In this document: positions 1-11,319 of the stretch, piece after piece
How positions within the stretch are numbered: position 1 is the stretch's first letter
Layout of the letters: each line of letters starts with the position of its first letter
NCBI GenBank assembly: GCA_032622095.1
Contig: CP136069.1
Span: forward strand, 206,080,750-206,144,749
Direction: 5' to 3'
DNA length: 64,000 nucleotides
Source: Siphonodentalium dalli
Taxonomy: Eukaryota > Mollusca > Scaphopoda > Gadilida > Siphonodentaliidae
The notes under the pieces: model-generated
The model's input: only the letters and a program-made list of their open reading frames with translations
The model's database searches: none
Told to the model about the DNA's origin: nothing
Made by a program: the position numbers and the translations under genes

Positions 1-840
1 GTGAACCATATACAGCTGGTATACGAGATATCACGAAAATAGGAGAGATCGCTATTTATATCGTTATTTCTCCTGGTCGGGTTCAAACTCACTTTTGGAA
101 CTTAGCTTGTTTGTGGGTGCCAAACTCTGCTTACATGTGGTATTTAGTTTCAGTCGATCGGTCGAGTATACCAGATAGTTTAGAGAAAAAAATTATGCCC
201 GCCAAATATCGTGTTGTTGTTACGCCGCCATGGATATATATATCAGCTGGTCCAAGTATTGGAGGGATACTGCTTCACAGAATGCAGAGTGATTTTTCTT
301 ATAAACGTACACACATACGTTGCTGCAATTAATCAATGGATATATATATGTTAGGTCCTCCCCATTTGAATCACTAGCCCGATTCACCGGGAACTTTTTA
401 ACTTTTATATATATATTATATATTATAATTTCATCCTGGAAAAACAGACATGCCAGACATATCATGTCTATTTATATAAATGAATAATTAATTAGTATTT
501 ATTTGAGTCACAGTATATGTGGGTCACAGTAGGGGTTTCATCTAATAAGTTCAACAAACAGGTGCGTTTGTGGTCTTAGTATATGAATTAACCTACACAT
601 GAATGTAAAGGGTATCTCTGTCCACTATGCTATTAAAATACATATCAACGAAAAATATTTATTTGTATAGGCTATTTTGAAACTGAGCGAGATAATACAT
701 ACAGTAATAAAATAGTGAATGATTATGGTACAATTTGTAACATATAGTGGGATAACATACTTATAGTCCATTTATGTTAGATAATTACAGTTACTGAAGC
801 TGAATGGGATCTAGAAATGCTATTGGGAGTTAGAGGATAC
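1..840. other. Unassigned AT-rich DNA before the LTR element
   Basis: No convincing gene is visible. The short open frames lack domain-like composition and overlap AT-rich runs. A weak inverted repeat around 43-76 (GGAGAGATCG paired imperfectly with CGTTATTTCTCC) is the only structure seen. The boundary at 840/841 is set by the start of the 5' LTR. Confidence 0.5.
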
Positions 841-2017
841 TGTAGCATAGCTACAGGCCACCTCCTGTTGTATCAATTTAAAATTATACATTAATTGTTA
901 TTTCGTGATAAGTTAGTAATTGGCACTCATGTTCTCATCACAGTCAGTATATTTTGCCGTTGGTAACTTTTTATCACTTTCCTCACTTCAAACTACACTT
1001 TATTTATTCATATTCATATTATTACCTATATTTGTGAGATAACTAACTCATAATTTGCATATTAATCTAATTACTACCTAATTAACTTCTATAGTTCTCA
1101 TTGTATTCATATTTATCCACATCGTCGTTACATTGTATTCGTGTCATTCTGGGATTTTCACACTCTTCGTGTCAAGCTATAAATAGCGTGACGTCATTGG
1201 TAACTTACGCCTTTAGTTCTTACCTTAGTGATTTCTGACGCTGTGTAGGTAACGTCTTTGCTACCCTCAAAGGTAGTGGTGGGTATCACTTGTGTGTATT
1301 TTGTAGGTAGTACTACCTACTATGGATCGCGTCGTATAAAAGGGCCGACGCTACCTACAGTGGGTACACTCTAGATAAGTCAAGATTAACGGTCATTCTG
1401 TCGCGTAGTTAAGTTCGGTCGATGTGAAAAAGTAGTAACGTCCCGGACCTGTGTATCGACTTTTGATGTACTTTTACTGACTTATTGATTTATTAAGACC
1501 CGTAACGGGCATTCATTGTTAAGATTTGTGGGGTTTTGGAGTGTCACCCCTGTCATTGGCTAACTTGGTTAAGACTTTTGGCCTAATAGTCATTTGTGGT
1601 CAATTAAAGTTGAATCTGCCATATTTTGGCATTTGTTTAGCTAGTTGAAGGCTAACTTGGAGACATTTCTAGTCATAGAAACCAACACAAGACCCATAGC
1701 GGCCTATCTTTGTGATAGTTGATGTATCTCTACTTATGCTCTGATCATTCTTAATAAATAATACCGTTTTGTAACGGATTTGTCTGTCCTAATTTGGCTA
1801 TCAGTGGGCTCAAGTAAAAGATATCCCCAACGGTTAGGGCCTTCACGTCGAGAATACAGCCAAGATACACAGAACATTCAAGAATCACAGCATCAAGATA
1901 GAGATATACAGATCGAAAGATCACAGATTTAATTATTTGTAACGGTGAGTTGGAGACAAAACAAGCCACTCTACCACAACAAGCTACATATTATCCAATA
2001 ACCCCTTCCACGTTACA
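841..2017 (+). repeat. 5' LTR of a Gypsy-like retrotransposon
   Basis: The sequence starting TGTAGCATAG at 841 recurs, nearly identical, at 3932, which gives a long direct repeat bracketing a gag-like region. A TATAAA box lies at 1335-1340 and a candidate polyadenylation signal AATAAA at 1753-1758, as expected for U3-R-U5 order. The right edge is placed just before the primer-binding site at 2021. Repeat identity can be followed only to about 1711, because the 3' copy stops there. The exact end is therefore inferred. Confidence 0.8.
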
Positions 2018-2020
2018 AAT

Positions 2021-2038
2021 TGGTGGCAGCGGTACGGA
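2021..2038 (+). other. Primer-binding site of the LTR retrotransposon
   Basis: TGGTGGCAGCGG follows the LTR by a few bases. It begins with TGG, the complement of the CCA end of tRNA, and resembles the primer-binding sites of many metazoan Gypsy elements. The exact primer tRNA cannot be named from the sequence. Confidence 0.6.
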
Positions 2039-2055
2039 TCTGGTAAACCAGAAAT

Positions 2056-3830
2056 ATGACTCGTGGACGAAAACCATTGACACGAAGTTTCGCAATCAAA
2101 TCCAAATGTAAAACATTGGGAGTGACACAGACAACAACGTCAGTTACATACACTCACCTGGGCGGAGTTATCGCGAGTCCAAGGTATAGAAGTCACATTC
2201 CAGAGGTTGTGAACATCCAAGATAGTTTGGAAAAGAATTCAGGACAGCAAGAGCGCTTGTTTGCTGATAATCAAATTTGTTGTTCTCCTGAATTCAGAAA
2301 CGACTTTCAAAATAACCGCCATGATGTTTTGTCTGACACTGGCAGGAAGTTGTAGAAAAGGATAGCTAGTGGCGGTAAAACGGGATATGCTTGTAGTGGT
2401 TTCAGTGCTAACCCAAGAGATGAGTTGCATTGCAACGAAATTAATATTTCTGAGAGAGTTACACGAGATATGGAATATTTACAGCACCACAAATATTTTC
2501 AAAGAGAAAATAGTGTACAAACATATACACAAATCCAACAAAAGAGAGATGAATGGTATACTGGAAGAGGCCATGAAGGTCCCCAGTTTATTCACAAGCC
2601 AGGGAGCGAGGACCAACGATATCGTGCACAAGATGAAGGTTACAGAGTGGGAAGAGACATAGGTCATTTTAGTAACCATTCAGGCGAGATAATACAAGGC
2701 AAAGTTGACAGAAATTACGCAACTGCGATGGAGATGACACAGGGGGTTAACCGATTTGGTGACGTCAATAGAGAGAGGATATATCCGATCGAGGGAAGAG
2801 ACGATTACACCTCTGCATACAGTAATCACAGAGATGGTGGCACTCAGATGTCGGTATCTAATCCTGGCAGGCAAAAAGACAAAAGATGTGCCCGCAGTGA
2901 TGACCAGCAACTTAGCCACCCTCCGTATTCCGACAAAAACAATTGTTATGAATATTGGGATCAGGAAATCATCAGAGAACCTTATCAGAGTAGGGCAGTT
3001 ACGCACGATATGTACAAAGGCCGCGAAAGCTTTGTATATAAGCCAGATTTTTATGATGGCACCAGCAGCTGGACGGATCACGTAGCACAGTTTAAATTGG
3101 TTGCCAAGGCAAATGGGTGGTCGAACGAGGTTAGTTTGTTGCAACTATCTGTGAATCTCTGAGGCCCAACCAGAAGCGTTTTGGCCGACTTACGACCTTA
3201 ACAAATGGGTGACTAAGCTCAATTGTTGTCAGTGCTGACATCTCGTTTTGAGCCAGTCAATCAATGCGAGATGTACCGAGCCCAGCTTAATGCTAGAGAG
3301 AGAAAAGACAGAGAGACATTACCTGAGCTTGTGCAAGACATCAATCGGGTGTCCAGGATGGCATATCCGACAGCTACATTTAAGATACAAGACTGGCTTA
3401 CAGGGCATTCAGAAATTCCCTCAAGGTCTCAGACATGGAATGGGCTGTTTGCCAAGGAAGTGAAGAAAGTTTAGATGCAGCTCTAGCAACAGCCTTAAAG
3501 TATGAAGCATTCAAGAGGAGTAAGAGCAGTCCTTCCTCCAGACAGAAGGTCAGACATTTTCAAGAAAAAGAATCTGACGATAATCAAGAAACTGATAATC
3601 TCAACAAAGACAAGCGTAAACTTATCAAGATGGTTACCGACGTAGTTGAGACTATCATGAATCAACAGAGATACCAACAAAAACATTGCAAATATTGCAA
3701 GAGAAACAATCACAGAGAAGAAGATTGCTATAAGAAGCAAAGAGATGACAGACGAAGGCAGAATTTAACACACGAGAACACAAGAGACGAAGATAAAGAG
3801 AAATACAAAATGAGAGAAAAAGACTTATAA
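2056..3830 (+). pseudogene. Decayed Gypsy-type gag gene (CCHC zinc knuckle), no pol
   Basis: The frame opens with ATG at 2056 and continues, in the same frame, through in-frame stops near 2353, 3160 and between 3200 and 3222. It shifts frame around 3410-3440 and ends at 3830. The middle part has the capsid-like pattern of Gypsy gag: a YDGTSSW motif, then KANGWS, then a FEPVNQCEMYRAQL segment. The last segment (3435-3830) carries a zinc knuckle, C-X2-C-X4-H-X4-C, at its residues 85-98 (CKYCKRNNHREEDC). Gag packages element RNA in cytoplasmic particles. No protease, reverse transcriptase, RNase H or integrase follows before the polypurine tract. This is a non-autonomous or pol-deleted copy that is also inactivated by stops. 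Confidence 0.85.
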
Positions 3831-3916
3831 AGATTATTGTCATTCTTCATGTTTGCTGTATGTATTTTTGCAATGTATATTTATATAATTACCGGTTCAG
3901 GGGAACCTCTTCTCTC

Positions 3917-3931
3917 CAAAGGAGGGGGTGG
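3917..3931 (+). other. Polypurine tract of the LTR retrotransposon
   Basis: AAAGGAGGGGGTGG is an almost pure purine run directly abutting the start of the 3' LTR at 3932. This is where plus-strand DNA synthesis is primed in LTR retroelements. Its exact abutment supports the LTR boundary at TGTAGC. Confidence 0.8.
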
Positions 3932-4791
3932 TGTAGCATAGCTACAGGCCACCTCCTGTTGTATCAATTTGAAATCATACATTAATTTGTTATTTCGTGA
4001 TCATTTAGTAATTGGCACTCATGTTCTCATCACAGTCAGTATATTTTGCCGTTGGTAACTTTTTATCACTTTCCTCACTTCAAATTACACCTTATGCATT
4101 TATATTCATATTATTACCTATATCTGTGAGATAACTAACTCATAATTTGCATAGTCATCTAATTACTACACAATTAACTTCTATAGTTCTCATCGTATTC
4201 ACATTTATCCACATCGTCGTTACATTGTATTCATGTCATTCTGGGATTTGCCCACTCTGCGTGACGTCATTGGTAACTTCCGCCTTTAGTTGTTACCATA
4301 GTGATTTCTGACGCTGTGTAGGTAACGTCTTTGCTACCTTCAGAGGTAGTTGTGGGTATCATTTGTGGGTATTTTGTAGGTAGTACTACCCACTATGGGT
4401 AGCGTCGTATAAAGGACCGACGCTACCTACAGTGGGTACACTCTAGATAAGTCAAGATTAACGGTCATTCTGTCGCGTAGTTAAGTTCGGTCGATGTGAA
4501 AAAGTAGTAACGTCCCGGACCTGTTTACCGACTTTTGATGTACCTTTACTGACTTAATTGATTTATTAAGACCCATAACGGGCATTCTTTGTCAAAATTT
4601 GTGGGGTTTTGGAGTGTCACCCCTGTCATTGGCTAACTTGATTAAGACTTTTGGCGAATTGCCTAATAGTCATTTGTGGTCAATTAAAGTTGAATCTGCC
4701 ATCTTTTGGCGTTTGTTTAGCTAGTTGAAGGCTAACTTGGAGACATATCTAGTCATTTAAACCTACACAAGACCCATAGCGGCCTATCTTT
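3932..4791 (+). repeat. 3' LTR, truncated at its 3' end
   Basis: This copy follows the 5' LTR closely from TGTAGCATAG, including the TATA box (4408-4413), until CGGCCTATCTT. There it changes to an AT-rich sequence not found in the 5' copy. About 300 bp of the LTR end, including the region that holds AATAAA in the 5' copy, is missing. No target-site duplication can be recognised, consistent with loss of the 3' edge. Small indels between the two LTRs suggest an old insertion. Confidence 0.75.
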
Positions 4792-6852
4792 TTTTGCTAA
4801 CATTAAATTAAATTAAATTAAATAAATTAAGTAAAATAGAGTGAAATTATTTTTTAAATTATTTTTTATTACATTTTTGGGCACGTTGGTGTCTCTCTGG
4901 TGCATTCTAGTTGACATTGCATTTTTGGCGGGGCAATTTTGTCTTTGACTTCACATGGTGCGATTGTGTACACGGTGGATGTTTATATATTTATATTGGG
5001 GACAAATTACAACCATAACATAGTGAATATTGTTTGATGAGTTAAATCAATCATTTATTTGTGTTTATCACTCGGTAAAACCTTGTAGGTGACCAACGAT
5101 TTTATATTTGGAGTTACTCCCCGCTTACCGGTCATGCATGTACGGAAACCCGTGATTTGTTAGTGATAAATTGTCCACAATATTTTTTAATCGCACTTTT
5201 GTCAGGTATTATCTATCTTAACTTTGTTTTCTTGTTTATTTTCAACTGCTTTGTCATTGAGACAAGCGAGGAAAAATGTTTTTGGTGTTCTACAACACAA
5301 ACGGCAAACTTTGAAAACCTGCTCGACATTGCTACTCTCACGAACCTCATTAAAGGCACGCGAGGCCTTAATTGTCGAAAATATTCATATTTGTTCCAAA
5401 CACCGTAAACAGAAAAACATTAAAACGTTTCGTTCATATAAACCATGACCATCGCGTAAACAGCATGTTATCATAAAGACCTACTATATTTTACCTGAGC
5501 AAGAGCCTGATTATGTAACAGAAGACAGCACAATGCTACTGGCTAACCACACACAAATGGCATAAACGCTCTTTATAAGTTCCATATCAGGAATTCACCA
5601 ACAAAGAACGCTCTTTATGTTTACCATCATAATATAAACAAACACCAGAAAAGTAACTTTTTATGCTCTTGTTTACATAACAATAGTCAAACATATGACA
5701 ATAACATACTGTTTATGCGATATTTCTTATTTGTATACGGACAAAGTCTGTCTACATTTTGATGTTCTTTCTGTTTGTGACGGTTTTTGACGGGTGGAAA
5801 TATTTTCACAGGATACCCACCGCCAAGGCCAACCGTACCTTTAATTGACAAAAATTTAGTATATACATCGTTTTATATCACATGCGACTGCTGTAACGAT
5901 TGAAACATCATACTTCGTCATATTTATCCATTTTTGTTGTTGGAAAGATAAGGCCATGAAATCTGCGCCTATCGCGAAATATATATACCTAACCACAGAA
6001 CGCTCTCTACGTCAAACAAAGGACCGTTTCCATGGCAACCTTTGGACGAAAACATTGTATTTTGGATTCACTGACATCTGAAGAACAATATAATACCATA
6101 AAATAAATTTTGGCACTCAAATCGAGCAACTGGCAATTTACCCACATGTGGGCCCTCACAACTACATATATACATCCATGTGCTCGTAGAATGTTATAGA
6201 AACCTGCCCTGGCCTATTTTCTAGTGGAAAATCATGGAAACATATGTATTGTTCATTGTTTAGTTACGTTATGCATGCGTAAGTTCACACACTGTACTTT
6301 TTCAAATATATCTTTAAAATAAATAAAAAATCATATCATCGTTGTCACTTTAAGAAAAATATCGAGTCAGTTGCCCTTGTAACGCTATTGATGCAGACAC
6401 GTATTATGTACAATGGGTAATGCCATATATATGGCACATGCTTATACTTACCTATATATTTACGAGGACATATGAACTGAAATTATTGGGAAGCCATACC
6501 TGATAACTCAATGAATTATGTGGTGTTAGTTTATGTAGTCTTCGTACTAGGTACAAAGTCTTCGTAGACTCAAGTGGGTATGTATTTCTTATGGCCGGGG
6601 TTCTACAAAGTCGCGAAATTTAAGAGGCGCATTTGACGTGCAGGAAACAATGTCTTAATATCACTAGACGAGCACAATGGTGGACAAAATGTAGATCTTC
6701 GACTCCTCTCGTGTGCGTCATAATTATGTTAAGTATAACTGTCGAGTGGGGCCACTTGTCAAGCAAAGTAAACAAGAAAACCATAGTCAGAAATGGTAAC
6801 CCCACCAATATCATATTATTAGCTATAAATATAAATTATAATATAATTATAA
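4792..6852. other. Unassigned AT-rich DNA
   Basis: The stretch begins with a short AAATT-type simple repeat (about 4800-4870) and then shows no coding pattern. The open frames at 5157-5448 overlap each other in two frames and have no recognisable motif. Phrases such as GAACGCTCTTTAT recur a few times (5570-5610), perhaps from an old dispersed repeat. Confidence 0.4.
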
Positions 6853-6912
6853 TATAAAATATTATTCATTAGTTAGCGCTAATATAGGCGCTAACTAATG
6901 AATAATATTATT
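6853..6912. repeat. Short perfect hairpin
   Basis: AATATTATTCATTAGTTAGC and its reverse complement flank a short centre containing GCGC / TAATATAG / GCGC. Arms are about 24 bp with an approximately 8-base loop. It may be a tiny foldback element or a cruciform-prone site. No coding role. Confidence 0.6.
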
Positions 6913-9900
6913 TGATTGACTTGTTAAATAACATCTAATAAATATCCATCTTATTTACAACTTTAAGGAGTCCTTCTGGCACACGAGAATATTTATCGCC
7001 ATTTGATTTGCACCAAGTGAACTCTGCGCATATATAATTGGTAGAACATACCTCTATTATGATGATCGTCTCGTTATTTGTTTAAAATAGGTATCAATTG
7101 ACATATACGCACCCGTTCCCTCATTAAAATCTACATATATCGCCCATTTTAGGGGACCTCCGCGAATTCGGGGACTTCCGAAAAATGACCTCCGCAAGTA
7201 AGGCCCTACTGCAAATCGTCGCACCCAATGCAATTTGTAAACAAATACGATTGATATGCGTTTTAACGAGGTGAGCTTTAATTAAATGAAAGAAGCAATG
7301 CTACATAAATTCAACTATTTGTCATGGACTCAGCCAGTGTGCCATATATCTGTGTCAACTAAGGTCGCTTTGCGTGGTAAAAGTGAAAAGTGAAAGTGGA
7401 AATTCGAAAAATCCTATTGAAAATGAAAGTAGCCTACAATTTTGGGAATTCCGCGGCAGATTCAGAGAATCTATACTATTGAAAGTGAATGTACGATTCC
7501 TGGAATTCTATCAGATATCGCGACTCTGCTCGTTTGCGTGGTCATAGGTTATATATAGGGCCTACATGACCACGAAAACGAGTCGAGTCACGACACATCC
7601 ATCGGTACATACACATTGTGTATACGATACAATTTTGTCTTGATGACCAGAAAATAAAAGATACCGGTTACTTCAACAGAACAGGCATGCGCACTCCAAT
7701 TAAAATTACCCATAATTCACTTCACTACACCAGGGGCTCCCAATGTGTTATACATTATTTTCAGGCTATCAGATTATTTATATTTTCAACAACATATTAT
7801 TACACCGGTGACTTTAAGTTTACAATTTCAGCCTGTCCTGACTCTATCGATACGATTGAGTCATATTTTCAAAAACATATGATACACCGGTGGCGTTAAC
7901 TTTACAATTTCAGCATCTACGTGATTCTATCGGTACGATTGAGTAAGGTACACAAAAACAAATATCCCACAATGCATTCGCCCAGTCGACCACAGAATAT
8001 CAAAATCTCCTAAACAACTTACACCACATGTGGCGTAATAAACTACTTGAGAAGTATGTGACATATTTCATTTAAACATCATAACTTTCTGCATATCGTC
8101 CTTCAGCTGAGTGTCGTGTTAACCCGAAACGAATATCCACAGCCAATGCGTACATACGACTTCGGAAGAAGTTCGCATTACGAGCGACTTTATGTTATAT
8201 TAGCCCGGGTATATCAGGTGTACTTAGTCATCAAATGTATATTCTCGTGGTCGCATCTGAAGAAGTAGAAACGCACATCGTATTGAACCTTGTTACGCAG
8301 ACCTGTTGGCGTATTTTCATATAGCCATTGCGAGAGGAGTAAAGTTTCCATCTATCTGAATCAGTTAACATGGGTGGGCATCATTATTTCCCTTTCCATT
8401 TCTTTTTAAATCGGCTAGAACCGCCTGGACATTCTTATTGGTATAAGCGAATTCTGGGTATTGTATTATATTAAAAGGACATGCCTCATTCGAATCCTAA
8501 AATTTGTATATACGTATTACGGAAACAGGGGTCTCAGGTTGCACATATAAACGATTCCCGGGCGAATTCATCGATTGTTGGATTTTATTTTCCCATGCGA
8601 AAACAATAGGCTCTTTTGATAACGATTTAATGATAGAACGGGTTTCCAGTTTCTTACACAATGCTAACATGGATTTTAGTCATTTACATTGATCTCAAAT
8701 ATACTTTGAGTCAAATCTCAATGTTGTACAGTCAGTAAGACTGTACATGTGTTTGGTCGATCAACTTCTCAGTTCAATGCCGTAGTTCTTTTTAACTGCC
8801 CACCATGCAGTGACACAGCGATAGGCGCGTGGGTGGGTGATACCATGCTTGAAAACAATACATATTTGGAAAATTCAGGCTAATAAATAAATAAAACATA
8901 TTCTGATAATTAAACTTAAAGGTACGTTATCCAATTCGATGGTCCCCGTATCATCAGATTCCAATAACAGCAACATTTCTTCAAAAGACGCTTTATTTAT
9001 CAGAATTGATTTATTACCAAAATATTTATCAACAATTTTGTTCAAAGCAATTTAGTATTGAGAGTATGTCTATCGGCTCGTCGAATATTTGCTAGGCCGC
9101 TAAATATTCCAGGTGGTGAAAAATAACAGTTTTCGAAAATAGATAAAAAAGAAAATAAGTATGTCCTCTATAACATATCCAAAATCCGCTAAAATACGCT
9201 TCGAGCGAAATGTTCTATTCAAAATGGCTTCCATGATGACAATATGCATCGAAAAACTCGACTTTCCGTGATAGCTGCTAATGTCAAAATATTAATAAAA
9301 TTAAATATACACAAACAATGCTTAGTCGTAATCCATATAATTATGTAGCATGTATGCACAGACATGGCCAAAAAATCCACATAACACACCATCGGTTCCA
9401 GTAGCAGAATAGGATTAAATTTATTTTAATCTGTTTTTCCTTAACATGTGTCTGCGTTGTTTACACACCGATCCCATAGCAATGACACCACTTTCAAATT
9501 GTACAGCAGTGCGGAACACGAAGCTCGCATCTTCTCGTAGAGATAATTCTACACCAGTTCAAATAATAACTTGTTTTGTTCCGACAAGGAAGTTTATATC
9601 ATAAAAAAACAGTGCAGTTGATATACTTCTGAGTTGATATCGTTCCTCTGTAAATGCTGTATTCCCCACATTGTAGGTGAGGATCCCAGCTCGATGTTGC
9701 ATGAAGGATATCACTTTGTTGAGCCGAGTTTGATTGGCATCCTTTACAATCGTTGACTTTCTCACGGGTAATCAATTCAATGTTTATTTCTATGTCGACT
9801 CACAAAAGGTCACAAACAAATCATGCAATCTGGAGTTGTGACCACATCTATTGTAAAATATATTATAATGAACAAGTATTAACAAAGAAATATATAGTCA

Positions 9901-10164
9901 CAGGGTAGTTTGTTCAATAATATAAAGTTCTCCGTTATATTAATATTAATCAATTTCCATATTTTGAACGGGTTGAATATGACCTCTATGGTATATGTAG
10001 CCAGAGTATAAATTCATGACATGAATTAACACTTGGCGACCCATTCGTATATTCTATAAGAATGAGAAATATGTTCAGCATATACTGCAAATCATGCAAT
10101 TTACTACCATACTTTTGTTAGCTTGACATTTAAATACAAAGGCGTCTCCACGTAATTATTTATT
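6913..10164. other. Unassigned DNA with minor repeats
   Basis: No gene is supported. A hairpin with arms built on GACTC..GCTCGTTT..CGTGGTCAT lies at about 7518-7592. Two imperfect units sharing CACCGGTG, TTTACAATTTCAG and ACGATTGAGT lie at about 7795-7945. A phrase near 8660-8715 (TTAGTCATTTACATT, CAAATATACTTTGAGTC) recurs at about 38105-38160, so part of this region is dispersed repeat. Several short frames here have ordinary random composition. Confidence 0.4.
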
Positions 10165-10169
10165 ATTAT

Positions 10170-10340
10170 ACTAGCAGGGTTACCCGGCGTTGCCCAGGTT
10201 AAAGTGATGTGAAACCCCCTCTGTGGATATTTCGTGGGAATAGAGAATATACTCTTGCTCTCAAAGTGTTACACGTATTCTCATAAATTGTATATTCAAA
10301 TGGCATCACAAAACATGATTCTTACGCATGGAATATAAGT
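10170..10340 (+). repeat. Dispersed repeat with a Helitron-like CTAG end (minus orientation)
   Basis: The edge ACTAGCAGGGTTACCC is followed by CGGCGTTGCCC. Read on the minus strand it is a GC-rich hairpin, then about eight bases, then CTAG-T, which resembles a Helitron 3' terminus. The next 150 bases (for example GAAACCCCCTCTGTGGATAT and TATTCAAATGGCATCACAAA) recur, diverged, at 46500-46680 on the opposite strand. The other end of the element is not recognised, so the Helitron assignment is tentative while the repeat itself is clear. Confidence 0.5.
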
Positions 10341-11319
10341 AGTGCATGGCTCACCTTTTCAGGCCGGAGCGATTAACATTTTGTTTATCGCGTTTAATCC
10401 GTCTCACCAATAAAGAAGTATTTATTTATTTACAACTGCGTACACTTCAGACGCTATACCATAAACACATTAGTTCGAAAAAATAAAAGACGACAATTGT
10501 TATTTTACATAGAGATGTATCAATCAATCAATCAATCTAGTTTATCATATCTTCATGAAGATTCAGATGTTTTAAAGATATGTCCAGGTGCTCCTCTGTT
10601 CTGGTGCTATATACTGGCTAATCATTTTCAGTTTAAAAGAAATGATGTTATGCAAGTATAGCAGCTACATGTGCCCAACACAGCGATATTTTGAGTTGTT
10701 TATGTTAGGCGATGAGTCTGTTCTAAAAAATGAAAGAAATCCTCTGTATCGAGCAGATATACCCTTGTCAGATGTCAACATTGGAGGATCCTGAAAAGTC
10801 ATGTGCTACGGACTGCGTTTTCCTTTATCCCAGAAGTAACATAATTGACTGCACACTGTAGCCACTATTTTTGAACGGGCCTGCTCTACATTTCCTTATC
10901 TCTTGCCAATTGAAACTTTTTCTGTGGAAACTCTATTGAATGGGACAGACTCAATCGTGTTATAATATATACATGAGCCATTCTAATATGCAATCCTCTG
11001 ACGATTCAAGGTCCCTCAGTTTGAATGAATATATGTATCTCTTAAATAGATTGATATAAATATACTTTTAATGCTTTTTTCTATGTATCTGTGTTGCTAG
11101 ATCATTATAGGAATGCTCTGATTTCCATACCCATATAACTATGACAGTTGAGAAGATATAATTGTTCAAGTGACTTAATTCGGTAAACATTTGTCGAGAT
11201 TGTAAAATTGGAATGCCAAAAACTCATTAGAACGACATGGAGATGGCCTGGGAGATGACTATATATAACTTTGTTGGATATCGGCGAATTGAACAATCAT
11301 ATAAATGCTAGTGAATCTC
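10341..11319. other. Unassigned DNA
   Basis: AT-rich stretch without coding pattern. A short AATC-type run (CAATCAATCAATCAATC) sits near 10520. No other structure was seen. Confidence 0.4.

Noticed and set aside
1712-2020. Placing the end of the 5' LTR at about 1711, where similarity to the 3' copy stops
   Set aside because: The AATAAA signal and the PBS position at 2021 indicate the LTR extends to about 2017 and the 3' copy is truncated.
5157-5448. Two overlapping plus frames with a hydrophobic start
   Set aside because: No family pattern; composition typical of AT-rich non-coding DNA.
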